A stretch of DNA of 12,939 nucleotides from an uncultured Verrucomicrobiales bacterium (GTDB taxonomy: Bacteria; Verrucomicrobiota; Verrucomicrobiae; Limisphaerales; CANJSG01), in contig CAMLMI010000109.1 of assembly GCA_946480965.1 (NCBI GenBank), positions 1 to 12,939 of the forward strand, read 5' to 3'. Every line of letters begins with the position of its first letter. The stretch's first letter is position 1. This document shows, in pieces, positions 4,931-12,939 of the stretch. The notes under the pieces are model-generated. The model saw only the letters and a list, made by a program, of their open reading frames with translations. It ran no database searches and was not told the origin of the DNA. The translations under genes were made by a program, and so were the position numbers.

Positions 4931-6943
4931 TTACCGGTTGCGGCCGTTGCCGTTTCGGGGCGGCGGTTCCGGTTGGCCGGAACGCTGCGGGTTCGGCATT
5001 GGTCGGGCGGGCTGGGCCGCCGGAGCGGGAGCGGACTGGACGCGCGGGGCTACGGGAGCGGGCGCGGTTCGGGGCGGGGGCGTGGTGGCCGGAGGAGCGA
5101 ACCGAGGAGCGATGGCGGTTTGCGGAACCGTTTGTGGACGCTGAATCGCCTGGGGGCGTTGGACGGGAGGTGCAACCGCCGGGGCTGGGCGCTGGAGACG
5201 TCCGGCATCGATCGGGTTCCGCGACGGGTTTTGGCCCGGGAGGCTGGTCTGCGGCTGCATCGGCGTGAAGCGCGGGCGATGCACGGTTTCGGCCGTGGGC
5301 GGGTTGCGGCGGGGCAGGGCTTCGGCGGGAGTTTTCGGAGGAACGACCGGTTGTGTTTGGCCGATGCGGCGCTCCCGGTCGATGCCCCGGCCGGGTGAAG
5401 GCCGCACCGGGCCGTTTTCCGGCAGCGGATCTTCTGGCATGGCGGCGACGGGCTGCTGAACACGGGGGAACTCGGGGCGCGAAGGGAGGAATTCACGGTC
5501 CGGCGTCGGATTCGCGATGGCGTCCGAGGGGCGCATCGGGGCGGGAGCCGGAGCGGGACGTTCGGCGCGGGGCCGGGTTTGCCATGCGGCCGGGGCGGAA
5601 CGCTGGGGCGGGGTTGGATCGGTGGGTTTGCCGTTGATGTGCAGCCGGGGAGATCCGGCGAGATCCGTGCGCTGCGGTTCGGGGCGGGGCTGGCGGATAC
5701 GATCGGTGGGATCGGGACGATAGACGGCGAGGGAGCGGCCCTGTTCGCGCCATTGGTCGGGGCGCCTGCCGTCGTGCTCGGCGATGTCGTCGAGCCGCAC
5801 CGGAATGCGTTCCCGGCGATCCGCCCCGCGTCCGAACCATTCCTCATCCACGCCCCGGTGGACCAGCCCCCGGTGGCCTTGTTCGTAACGGTTCACGGGT
5901 TTGGTCTTGGCGAAGATCAGATCGGTCTCGCGGGGGCCGAGGCGGTGGCGGTGCCAGCCATGGTCGTCGAGCCGCTTGGATTCGACGAAACTGTAGCTGT
6001 CCGAGGACAGGCCGAAGTCGAAGTCCACGCCGACGCGTTTGCCGCGGAAGGTCAGGCCGATGCGATCCGAGTAATGGGCCGCCGGGGGTAGGGGTGCCCA
6101 GCCGCAATAGTCCTTCGATTTTCTCCAAGAAACCCAAGCCGGAGCCCAGACGCTCCCGGGCACCCAGACCCAGCCGGCGCGCCGGTCGTTGCACCAGCGG
6201 CCGTAGTGGAACGCGGCCCAGCCCCAGGAGTAGTCCGATTGCCAATACCAGCCGTGGTTGGACCAGACCCAGCGTCCGCCGTTGCAGTAGGGCTTCCAGG
6301 AGCGGTCGATGGTCACGATGGTCGGCCGCCAGCAACGGCCGTATTCGGCCACATCCACCCACGTGCCGTGCGGCGCGAGGTAGGTGTTGAAGTATTCCAC
6401 TGTCACCGGCGCTTGGGACTCCACGGCGGCGACGTATTGCGTGACGACGTTGGCCGGTGGTTCGGGTGCTTGCGGGGCCACGGGATTCGCCAATGGAGAA
6501 GCCATCTGCGGAGCGGGCTCCACGGCCACGGAAGCCACGGGCGCGGTGGGTTCTTCGACGGCGGGCGGCTCAACCACGGGTTTGCGGACCATCGCGGCGA
6601 TGATGCCGTCGTCCGCGCCGCGCTTGCGCAGGAGGATCACTTCATCGGCCGTGAGGTCGTAGTCGCGTTCCTCGCGGTGGATGTAGGCGAGAATCACCTC
6701 GGGCGCGACCTTGGCTTCCACCAGCTTTACGATCTCGGCGAGCTTCTCCGGGACCGCTTCGGTGGGCTCGGGCTTCGGTTCGGTTGGCGGCGTTTCCGGC
6801 ACCACGACCGCAACGGTCGCCTGACCCGATGGCGCTGCGGAAGGGACGGCGGACTTCGAGGATTCGTCGAAGCATCCGAGGAGCGAGACCGAAACCCCCG
6901 CGAGAGAGAGGGAACCCAGATGCCGACCCAGCTTGGAGCGCAT
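4931..6943 (-). CDS. DUF6600 domain lipoprotein with long proline-rich tail
   Basis: The product has 670 residues. A lipoprotein signal peptide ends in the lipobox LLGC with Cys24, so the mature protein is probably membrane-anchored on the periplasmic side. Residues 65-120 form a helical segment (EIVKLVEAKVAPEVILAYI... then TADEVILLRKRGADDGIIAAM) of a kind that I recall from Verrucomicrobiota envelope proteins. Residues about 180-290 are the DUF6600 domain, a tryptophan/tyrosine-rich repeat with APHGTWVDV, GRWVWSNHGWYW, WGWAAFHYGRW, GWVWVPGSVWAPAWVSW and GWAPLPP. Residues about 400-670 are low-complexity, dominated by Pro, Arg, Ala and Gln, and probably disordered or cell-wall spanning. No enzymatic residue pattern is seen. 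The function is unknown; an envelope structural or scaffold role is inference. It is transcribed away from the atp operon across a 382-bp gap. No Shine-Dalgarno precedes the ATG. Confidence 0.88.
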   Translation of the reverse strand: MRSKLGRHLGSLSLAGVSVSLLGCFDESSKSAVPSAAPSGQATVAVVVPETPPTEPKPEPTEAVPEKLAEIVKLVEAKVAPEVILAYIHREERDYDLTADEVILLRKRGADDGIIAAMVRKPVVEPPAVEEPTAPVASVAVEPAPQMASPLANPVAPQAPEPPANVVTQYVAAVESQAPVTVEYFNTYLAPHGTWVDVAEYGRCWRPTIVTIDRSWKPYCNGGRWVWSNHGWYWQSDYSWGWAAFHYGRWCNDRRAGWVWVPGSVWAPAWVSWRKSKDYCGWAPLPPAAHYSDRIGLTFRGKRVGVDFDFGLSSDSYSFVESKRLDDHGWHRHRLGPRETDLIFAKTKPVNRYEQGHRGLVHRGVDEEWFGRGADRRERIPVRLDDIAEHDGRRPDQWREQGRSLAVYRPDPTDRIRQPRPEPQRTDLAGSPRLHINGKPTDPTPPQRSAPAAWQTRPRAERPAPAPAPMRPSDAIANPTPDREFLPSRPEFPRVQQPVAAMPEDPLPENGPVRPSPGRGIDRERRIGQTQPVVPPKTPAEALPRRNPPTAETVHRPRFTPMQPQTSLPGQNPSRNPIDAGRLQRPAPAVAPPVQRPQAIQRPQTVPQTAIAPRFAPPATTPPPRTAPAPVAPRVQSAPAPAAQPARPMPNPQRSGQPEPPPRNGNGRNR

Positions 6944-7325
6944 GGTGTGAAACGTAGTGGCGGTCAGCAGATCGGACTTATCCCGGAGTTCGGTTCACCG
7001 TCCGGAGCTGGTTTCGCCGGTTTGTGTGGAAGATAGACCCGGCCGCCCGGAGCGCTATTCACCGGGTGCGCCCGGCCATGGCTTCAGCGCAAAGAGCCTT
7101 TACCCTTCTTACTGGCGGGAATGAGTCGGTCTAACGACGAAAAACCGTGGCCCAGCAGCCACTTCCGGAGAATCCCTGTCCCGTCGCTCGTTCCGGTCGC
7201 AAACACTTCGTTTTCCCCGAAAAAATCGCTTGTGAAGAATTTCACAATCCGGCAGCGTCGCGGGCCTGTTCGCTCTCGGTTTGGTTGTCAAATGGCAATT
7301 TTCGGCGAACAGCCCTTAAAACGCG
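6944..7325. promoter_or_regulatory. Divergent intergenic region (382 bp) between DUF6600 gene and atpB
   Basis: This gap holds no supportable gene: short open frames on the plus strand (for example from 7121 and 7147) overlap atpB out of frame and have no recognisable product. It must contain the leftward promoter for the lipoprotein gene and the rightward promoter for the atp operon. I could not find good -35/-10 pairs for either. The one clear signal is the CRP-type palindrome at 7230-7247. A weak inverted repeat, cccgg (7046-7050) with ccggg (7062-7066), is also present. No atpI or atpZ gene lies here. Confidence 0.6.
7230..7247. promoter_or_regulatory. CRP/FNR-family operator-like palindrome upstream of atpB
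   Basis: ttgtgaagaatttcacaa is a 7-bp inverted repeat with a 4-nt centre, and it contains the exact CRP half-sites TGTGA (7231-7235) and TCACA (7242-7246) separated by 6 nt. Its centre is 87 bp before the atpB ATG. A possible -10 hexamer TCAAAT (7288-7293) would put a start near 7300 and the site at about -61.5, a classic activating position. I picked that hexamer with the site already in view and it matches the consensus at only 4 of 6 positions. The regulator itself is not in the window. Confidence 0.5.
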
Positions 7326-8225
7326 ATGCGCTCCATCCGACATCTTCTGGTTTTGCCCCTGCTCACGGCGCTCCCGGCATTCGCGGCCGGTGGCAGCGTC
7401 GAACTGCCCCTCCAGGCCCCGGTTTTGACCCAGTTTGGCTGGTTCAAGGTGACGAACTCGATGGTGGCGTTCGGATTGGTCGCCCTCGGTTTGATCGCCT
7501 TTGCCCAAGTGGCCACCCGGAACGTGAAGCTCGTTCCTTCCGGCCTCCAGAACTTCGCCGAGTGGGTGGTGGAGTCGCTCTATGATTTTTTGGGCGGCGT
7601 GATGGGCGACAAATTGGTCAAGCAGACCTTCTGGTTCTTCGGTTCGGCGTTCCTCTTCATTCTTTCGGCCAATTGGTTTGGCCTGCTTCCCGGTGTGGGT
7701 TCGATCGGCTGGGGTGTTCCGGACGAGACCGGCCACTTGCACCACCTGAGCCATCCGGTCCTGCGTGGTGCCAATGCCGACCTGAACATGACGCTGGCTC
7801 TGGCGCTGTGCTTCTTCATGCTCTGGATCTTCTGGTCGGTGAAGGCCAACGGCATCGGCGGCTTCTTCGCTCACATCTTCCTCTTCCGGGGCGAGGCGTC
7901 GGGCATCATGAAAATCCTCCTGCTGGCGATCTTCTTCTTGGTTGGCTTCCTTGAAGTCATCTCGATCATGATCCGGCCGGTGTCCCTGACCTTCCGTCTC
8001 TTCGGCAACATCTACGCCGGTGAGAACCTGCTGGAGATCATGCTCCACATGGGCGGCAAGTATTTCGGCTGGCTCACGGCGCTGCCTTTCTATGGTTTGG
8101 AGCTGATGGTTGGCTTCATCCAGGCGCTGGTGTTCACCCTGTTGACCGCCGTGTTCACGGCCCTGATGTGCCACCACGACGAGGAGCACCACCACGAAGG
8201 CCACGAAGAAGGCGGCCATCACTGA
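7326..8225 (+). CDS. atpB: ATP synthase Fo subunit a
   Basis: Subunit a is the stator channel protein that carries protons to and from the c ring in the cytoplasmic membrane. The product has 299 residues. A cleavable-signal-like N-terminus (MRSIRHLLVLPLLTALPAFAA, likely cut after AFA at 20) is followed by about five membrane helices, including 45-62, 104-121, 154-173 and 194-215. The signature RPVSLTFRLFGNIYAGE (217-233) contains the essential Arg224 that faces the c-ring carboxylate. The last helix block (VGFIQALVFTLLTAVFTALM, 262-281) is followed by an 18-residue tail, 282-299, with eight His and several acidic residues; this is unusual and might bind metal. It is the first gene of the atp operon, without an upstream atpI. 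No Shine-Dalgarno precedes the ATG, which follows cccttaaaacgcg. Confidence 0.97.
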   Translation: MRSIRHLLVLPLLTALPAFAAGGSVELPLQAPVLTQFGWFKVTNSMVAFGLVALGLIAFAQVATRNVKLVPSGLQNFAEWVVESLYDFLGGVMGDKLVKQTFWFFGSAFLFILSANWFGLLPGVGSIGWGVPDETGHLHHLSHPVLRGANADLNMTLALALCFFMLWIFWSVKANGIGGFFAHIFLFRGEASGIMKILLLAIFFLVGFLEVISIMIRPVSLTFRLFGNIYAGENLLEIMLHMGGKYFGWLTALPFYGLELMVGFIQALVFTLLTAVFTALMCHHDEEHHHEGHEEGGHH

Positions 8226-8280
8226 TTTTCCCGATTTCGGCGGCTCGACCGAGGCATTGAATCCCGGGGCTGTCGGAGAC

Positions 8281-8299
8281 AACACAACACAACACGAAC
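8281..8299 (+). promoter_or_regulatory. CA-rich unstructured translation leader of atpE
   Basis: The 19 nt before the atpE ATG are aacacaacacaacacgaac, a near-perfect AACAC repeat with no G or T except one G. There is no Shine-Dalgarno. Such unpaired A/C-rich leaders favour ribosome loading in SD-independent systems, and c is the subunit needed in about ten or more copies per enzyme. The enhancer role is inference by analogy with the E. coli atpE leader, which is a known translational enhancer of a different sequence. Confidence 0.4.
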
Positions 8300-8488
8300 A
8301 TGACTGGTAACATTGCAGCAGCTCTCGGCGCTCTCGGCGGCACCATCGCTCTCGGCCTCATCGGCTACAAGGCGGCGGAAGCCGTCGGCCGCAATCCCGG
8401 CGCTTCCGGCAAGATCCTCGTGCAGTCGCTCCTCAGCGCCGCTCTGGCCGAAGGCGCGATTCTGATCGCGATCCTGCTCACGAAGTAA
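8300..8488 (+). CDS. atpE: ATP synthase Fo subunit c (proteolipid), short form
   Basis: This is the ring-forming, ion-carrying subunit in the membrane. The product has only 62 residues; E. coli c has 79. Helix 1 spans about 5-29, the polar loop is GRNPGASG (30-37; Arg31-Asn32-Pro33 replaces the usual RQP), and helix 2 spans about 39-61 with the ion-binding Glu51 in LAEG. The Na+-type residues are missing: the position of the Na+-ligand Gln in helix 1 is Leu18, and Glu51 is followed by Gly, not Ser. Proton coupling is therefore the better reading. The helix-1 glycine motif is modified to G13-x-T15-x-A17-x-G19. The gene lies 74 bp after atpB and is bracketed by a CA-rich leader and a strong downstream hairpin, both suited to higher expression than its neighbours. 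Confidence 0.96.
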   Translation: MTGNIAAALGALGGTIALGLIGYKAAEAVGRNPGASGKILVQSLLSAALAEGAILIAILLTK

Positions 8489-8493
8489 TCATT

Positions 8494-8522
8494 AATGCGC
8501 GGGGCATTTGGCTCCGCGCATT
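8494..8522 (+). promoter_or_regulatory. Strong intercistronic hairpin between atpE and atpF
   Basis: aatgcgcggggc (8494-8505) pairs with gctccgcgcatt (8511-8522), 12 bp with one G-T pair and a 5-nt loop (atttg). It begins 6 nt after the atpE stop and ends 22 nt before the atpF start. No T-run directly follows it, so full termination is unlikely. It could stabilise the upstream atpBE message against 3' exonucleases or act as a partial attenuator, lowering atpF onward relative to atpE. The function is inference; the pairing is directly visible. Confidence 0.6.
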
Positions 8523-8544
8523 CCCTTACCAGTCTAAATTTTTC

Positions 8545-9111
8545 ATGAACTCGTTCGCACTCTTGGCTGCCGCTGAAGGTGGCATCGTAGAAGGCCTGGC
8601 CCAGACCGCCAGTGGCGTCGGAGAGACCTTCGGCTTCAATACCCAGCTGTTCGTCTCACAGCTGATCGGTTTCATCATCGTTGCCGCGCTGTTGGCCAAG
8701 TTCGCCTTCGGCCCCATCGTCGCGATGCTGGAGGAGCGCAAGAAGCGCATCGCCGAAAGCATGGCCAACGCGGACAAGATCAAGGCCGACCTCGCCAACG
8801 CCGAAGCCAAGTCCCGCGAACTCGTCGCCCAGGCCGGAACCCAGGCCAACAAGATCATCGAAGAGACCCGCGCCGCCGCCGCCAAGATCACCGAGCAGGA
8901 GACCCAGAAGGCCGTGGCCGCCGCCGCCCAGATCATCGCCAAGGCGAAGGAATCGAACGAGGCCGAACTGGTCCGCATGAAGGCCGAACTCCGCAAGGAA
9001 GTCACCCGCCTCGTGGTCGAGACCAGCGCCAAGGTCACGGGCAACATTCTGACCGTCGAACAGAAGCAGCGCTTGGCCGACGACGCCAACCAGCAGCTCG
9101 TCAACAACTGA
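8545..9111 (+). CDS. atpF: ATP synthase Fo subunit b (peripheral stalk)
   Basis: Subunit b anchors the peripheral stalk that holds F1 against rotation. The product has 188 residues. An N-terminal extension of about 32 residues precedes the single transmembrane helix (TQLFVSQLIGFIIVAALLAKFAF, about 33-55), then the conserved FGPIVAMLEERKKRIAE (55-71). A long, heptad-patterned, Ala/Lys/Glu-rich helix runs from about 60 to 165, and a short C-terminal region binds delta. The extension (ALLAAAEGGIVEGLAQTASGVGE) is longer than in E. coli b (156 aa). Only one b-type gene is present, so the stalk is probably a homodimer. It lies 56 bp after atpE, past the hairpin, and 22 bp before atpH. Confidence 0.96.
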   Translation: MNSFALLAAAEGGIVEGLAQTASGVGETFGFNTQLFVSQLIGFIIVAALLAKFAFGPIVAMLEERKKRIAESMANADKIKADLANAEAKSRELVAQAGTQANKIIEETRAAAAKITEQETQKAVAAAAQIIAKAKESNEAELVRMKAELRKEVTRLVVETSAKVTGNILTVEQKQRLADDANQQLVNN

Positions 9112-9133
9112 TTCCGGCCGAGCCGCTCCCACG

Positions 9134-9526
9134 ATGAAGATCTCGAAGCAATCCCGCCGCGACGCCAAGACGTTGTTCAACGTCTGCCGCGTCAACGGTC
9201 TGCTCGACGAGAACCGCGTCCGCCAGGCCGTGACCGAGGTCATCGCCAAGAAGCCGCGCGGTTACGTCGGCACGCTCCACCAGTTCAAGCGGCTGGTGAA
9301 GCTGGACCTCGACCGCCGTTCCGCGCGGGTCGAGAACGCGGTCGAGACCACTCCGGCGCAGATGGAGGCCATCAAGGCCAACCTCGCCAAGCAGTATGGT
9401 CCGGGCCTCGACGTGACCTTCTGGGTGAACCCGGCGCTGATCGGCGGCCTCCGCGTGAAGGTCGGCAGCGACGTGTATGACGGCAGCGTGGCAGGTCGCC
9501 TCGCGGCTTTGAGCACCAGCAACTGA
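9134..9526 (+). CDS. atpH: ATP synthase F1 subunit delta, unusually short
   Basis: Delta (OSCP) joins the peripheral stalk to the top of the alpha3beta3 head. The position between atpF and atpA and the C-terminal block fix the identity: [16 protein letters not shown] (74-89), [33 protein letters not shown] (94-126), with the family's P-x-L-I-G-G and D-G-S-V-x-G-R-L motifs. The protein has only 130 residues against about 175-180 usually. The missing part, some 45-50 residues, is in the N-terminal helical domain, of which only [18 protein letters not shown] (9-26) and a following helix pair remain. The frame starts 22 bp after atpF and leaves no room for a longer start, so the shortening is not a start-choice artefact. 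No frameshift is apparent. Confidence 0.93.
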   Translation: MKISKQSRRDAKTLFNVCRVNGLLDENRVRQAVTEVIAKKPRGYVGTLHQFKRLVKLDLDRRSARVENAVETTPAQMEAIKANLAKQYGPGLDVTFWVNPALIGGLRVKVGSDVYDGSVAGRLAALSTSN

Positions 9527-9576
9527 TCCGGCAGATTCCGGCTCCTTTTTCCACTTTCAACTCTGACCAAGCAGCA

Positions 9577-11103
9577 ATGAGCAACCTCCTCCAGGATATC
9601 GAAGCGCAGATCGCCGGCGTGAAGACCAGCGTCGCGAAGCAGAACGTCGGCGTCGTCCGGGAAATCTCCGACGGCGTGGCCAAGATCGAAGGCCTCACCG
9701 ATGCGATGCTCAACGAGATGCTCGATTTCGGAAACGGCATCATCGGCCTCGCCTTGAACCTCGAAGAAACCGAGGTCGGCGCCATCATCCTCGGCGACTA
9801 CCTCTCCGTGCGCGAAGGCACAGAGGTCCGCACCACCGGCAAGCTGCTCTCCGTGCCTGTGGGCAAGGGATTGCTCGGTCGCGTCGTCAACACCCTCGGC
9901 CAGCCCGTCGATGGCAAGGGACCGATCACCGCCACCGCCCAGTATCCGGTGGAGAAGATCGCCCCCGGCATCGTCAAACGCCGCTCCGTGAGCCAGCCGC
10001 TCCAGACCGGCATCATGGCCATCGACGCCATGATCCCCGTAGGCCGTGGCCAGCGCGAATTGATCATCGGTGACCGCTCCACCGGCAAGACCACGATCGG
10101 CGTGGACGCGATGATCAACCAGTCCAAGATCAACAAGCAGAACAAGGGCGTCGCCGGTTTCCGTCCCGTCTACAACATCTACGTCGCGGTCGGCCAGAAA
10201 CAGTCGAACATCGCCCGCGTCATCGCCGAGTTGGAGAAGGCCGGTGCGTTGGAAGACACCATCGTGGTCGTCGCCGCCGCCTCCGACTCCGCCGCGAACC
10301 AATACATCGCCCCGTTCTCCGGTGCCGCGATGGGCGAATGGTTCATGGACAACGGCATGGATGCGTTGATCATCTTCGACGATCTTTCCAAGCAAGCCGT
10401 GGCCTACCGCCAGGTGTCCCTCGTGCTGAAGCGTCCCTCCGGCCGCGAAGCGTATCCCGGCGACGTTTTCTATCTGCACAGCCGCTTGCTGGAACGCAGC
10501 GCCCGTGTCGGCGAGAAGTATGGCGACGGTTCCTTGACCGCGCTGCCGATCATCGAGACCCAGGCGGGCGACGTCTCGGCCTACATCCCGACGAACGTCA
10601 TCTCCATCACCGACGGCCAGATCTATCTGGAAACCGATTTGTTCTACCAGGGCATCCGTCCTGCAATCTCGGTCGGTCTCTCCGTCTCCCGCGTCGGTTC
10701 CGCCGCGCAGATCAAGGCGATGAAGCAGGTCGCCGGCAAGATCAAGCTGGACCTCGCCCAGTTCCGCGAACTCGCGGCCTTCGCGCAGTTCGGCTCCGAC
10801 CTTGACGCCAAGACACAGGCCACGCTCGAGCGCGGCAAACGCATCGTCGAGCTGTTCAAGCAGGCCCAATACAACCCGATCCCGGTCGAGATCCAGAGCT
10901 CCATCCTCTGGACCATGCAGAACGGTCTGCTGGACGACGTGCCGGTCGAGAAGGTGAAGGACTTCCAGAACAAGCTGACCCAGTTCCTCCAGGACCGGAA
11001 GCCGACCACGTTGGACAAGATCCGCACCGAGAAGGCGTTCTCCGACGCTCTCGCCGCCGAGCTCAAGGCCGCCGTGCTTGAGTTCAAGCAGAGCTACCGC
11101 TGA
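9577..11103 (+). CDS. atpA: ATP synthase F1 subunit alpha
   Basis: Alpha is the regulatory, nucleotide-binding subunit of the F1 head. The product has 508 residues, full length. The N-terminal beta-barrel includes [17 protein letters not shown] (24-40). The P-loop is GDRSTGKT (165-172) with Lys171, Walker B is DALIIFDD (262-269), and the catalytic-interface Arg372 lies in the signature [15 protein letters not shown] (364-378). The C-terminal helical bundle follows to 508. No insertion or missing key residue is seen. The gene lies 50 bp after atpH and 38 bp before atpG. The leader before the ATG is pyrimidine-rich then A-rich (ccactttcaactc...aagcagca) without a Shine-Dalgarno. Confidence 0.98.
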   Translation: MSNLLQDIEAQIAGVKTSVAKQNVGVVREISDGVAKIEGLTDAMLNEMLDFGNGIIGLALNLEETEVGAIILGDYLSVREGTEVRTTGKLLSVPVGKGLLGRVVNTLGQPVDGKGPITATAQYPVEKIAPGIVKRRSVSQPLQTGIMAIDAMIPVGRGQRELIIGDRSTGKTTIGVDAMINQSKINKQNKGVAGFRPVYNIYVAVGQKQSNIARVIAELEKAGALEDTIVVVAAASDSAANQYIAPFSGAAMGEWFMDNGMDALIIFDDLSKQAVAYRQVSLVLKRPSGREAYPGDVFYLHSRLLERSARVGEKYGDGSLTALPIIETQAGDVSAYIPTNVISITDGQIYLETDLFYQGIRPAISVGLSVSRVGSAAQIKAMKQVAGKIKLDLAQFRELAAFAQFGSDLDAKTQATLERGKRIVELFKQAQYNPIPVEIQSSILWTMQNGLLDDVPVEKVKDFQNKLTQFLQDRKPTTLDKIRTEKAFSDALAAELKAAVLEFKQSYR

Positions 11104-11141
11104 TCGGCCCGTTGGCCCCGCGCAACGAACCTTAACCGCAC

Positions 11142-12020
11142 ATGCCCAGCACACGCGACATCCGCCGCCGCATCAAGTCGGTCAAGAACACCGCCCAGAT
11201 CACCAAGGCGATGCAGATGGTGGCTTCCGCCAAGATGCGCAAGGCCCAGCAGGCCGCGCTCTCCGGCCGCCCCTACGCCACCTTGATGAACGAGGTGCTG
11301 GCGGCCGCGACCGCCGGTGCCGGGGAATTCACCCACCCATTGATGCAGGTGCGCGAGGTCAAGAAGCGCGCGGTCATTCTGGTCAGCACGGACAAAGGCC
11401 TGTGCGGTGCCTTGAACACGAACCTGCTCCGCGAGGCGGCCAAGTTCGACAAGAACACCACGGTCTTCATCACCGCCGGCCGCAAGGGCGCGCAGTTCGT
11501 GGCCCGCCTGAAACGCGAGCTGGGGGCCGAGTTCACCTACAAGGACACGCCGCAGTTCGCCGAAGCCCGCGCCATCGCCAAGTTCGCCCAGGACCTTTTC
11601 GTCGAGGGCAAGGTGGACCAGGTGGACGTGCTCTATAGCAACTTCATCTCGACCCTCGTTCAGAAGCCCGAGGTCCGGCAGCTGCTCCCGATCGTCAAGA
11701 TCGAGAAGCTCGTGGCCGGGGTGGACGGCGACCACGCCAGCGAGGAACTCGGCCAGGCCGAGCGGGAATACCTGTTCGAGCCCGGAGCCGCCGACCTCCT
11801 CGGCAGCCTTCTGCCGCACTACGTGAACTTCCAGGTCTTCCAGGTCCTCCAGGAAGCCAAGGCTTCCGAGCAGAGCGCCCGGATGGTCGCCATGAAGAAC
11901 GCGACCGACAACGCCAAGCAGATCATCAAGGATCTCACGCTGGAGTATAACAAGCTCCGCCAGGCCAACATCACCAAGGAGCTGCTGGAAATCACCAGCG
12001 CGGCCATGGCGATGGGCTGA
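11142..12020 (+). CDS. atpG: ATP synthase F1 subunit gamma
   Basis: Gamma is the central rotor shaft in the alpha3beta3 head and contacts the c ring. The product has 292 residues, normal length. The N-terminal helix DIRRRIKSVKNTAQITKAM (6-24) and the following MVASAKMRKAQ (26-36) are the classical family start. The Rossmann-like middle carries STDKGLCGALN (82-92). The C-terminal helix pair ends in SARMVAMKNATDNAKQII and LRQANITKELLEITSAA, the second half of the shaft coiled coil. I see no chloroplast-type regulatory dithiol insertion. The gene lies 38 bp after atpA and 45 bp before atpD in the same operon. Confidence 0.97.
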   Translation: MPSTRDIRRRIKSVKNTAQITKAMQMVASAKMRKAQQAALSGRPYATLMNEVLAAATAGAGEFTHPLMQVREVKKRAVILVSTDKGLCGALNTNLLREAAKFDKNTTVFITAGRKGAQFVARLKRELGAEFTYKDTPQFAEARAIAKFAQDLFVEGKVDQVDVLYSNFISTLVQKPEVRQLLPIVKIEKLVAGVDGDHASEELGQAEREYLFEPGAADLLGSLLPHYVNFQVFQVLQEAKASEQSARMVAMKNATDNAKQIIKDLTLEYNKLRQANITKELLEITSAAMAMG

Positions 12021-12029
12021 ACCCGATAA

Positions 12030-12939
<910 letters not shown>

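Noticed and set aside
7046..7066. Terminator or operator hairpin cccgg/ccggg in the divergent region
   Set aside because: A 5-bp stem in GC-rich DNA is expected by chance and no T-run follows.
7285..7290. TTGTCA as a -35 box for the atp promoter
   Set aside because: No acceptable -10 hexamer lies 16-18 bp downstream; the best match (cttaaa at 7315-7320) is 24 bp away.
7121..7585. Plus-strand frame upstream of and into atpB, considered as an atpI-like gene
   Set aside because: It overlaps atpB out of frame, is rich in Arg and Pro and has no membrane helices, unlike AtpI.
8300..8488. Sodium-coupled c subunit
   Set aside because: The helix-1 Gln is replaced by Leu18 and Glu51 is followed by Gly, not Ser, so the Na+ ligand set is absent.
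8494..8522. Hairpin after atpE as a full intrinsic terminator
   Set aside because: No T-tract directly follows the stem, and essential downstream genes (atpF to atpD) follow with no evident promoter of their own.

Overview
The window looks like chromosomal DNA from a GC-rich Gram-negative bacterium, most likely a member of the Verrucomicrobiota. The lineage call is inference. It rests on the high GC with long antisense open frames, starts that almost all lack a Shine-Dalgarno sequence, a DUF6600-type lipoprotein with an N-terminal helical segment of a kind I associate with Verrucomicrobiota, and dispersed palindromes with TTAGCCGGGGG arms.

Left part (1-6943), all genes on the minus strand. 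Reading in the direction of transcription: a large proline-rich DUF6600 lipoprotein (6943-4931); a possible terminator; a CPA2-type cation:proton antiporter with two C-terminal RCK_C domains (4857-2539); a Dabb (stress-responsive A/B barrel) protein (2394-2074); a phosphoenolpyruvate-hydrolase-family TIM barrel (1928-1044); two small unrecognised ORFs (1004-633 and 494/434-102) around a three-hairpin REP-like repeat (475-569); and the first 13 codons of a Tm-1/UPF0261 protein (39 to beyond the window edge). The TIM barrel and the UPF0261 protein are the bacterial counterparts of the two halves of the plant Tm-1 virus-resistance protein. Here they are separated by about 1 kb of lower-GC DNA holding the repeat and the two small ORFs.

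Middle (6944-7325): a 382-bp divergent intergenic region that must hold the promoters of the lipoprotein gene (leftward) and the ATP synthase operon (rightward). It contains a perfect CRP-type palindrome, TGTGA-N6-TCACA, about 80 bp before atpB.

Right part (7326-12939), all on the plus strand: the F1Fo ATP synthase operon in canonical order, atpB-atpE-atpF-atpH-atpA-atpG-atpD, with no atpI in front and atpD running off the window. The membrane sector (a, c, b) is followed by the stalk and catalytic head (delta, alpha, gamma, beta). Points of interest are a very short c subunit with proton-type rather than sodium-type residues, a strong 12-bp hairpin just after atpE, an unstructured CA-rich leader just before atpE, a delta subunit of only 130 residues, a His-rich tail on subunit a, and an insertion of about 23 residues in subunit beta.

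I did not find a CRISPR array, tRNA or rRNA gene, transposase gene, phage gene or an obvious new defence or biosynthetic system. The most interesting unexplained stretch is the interrupted Tm-1/TIM-barrel locus at 1-2394. The regulatory architecture around atpE and upstream of atpB is next.
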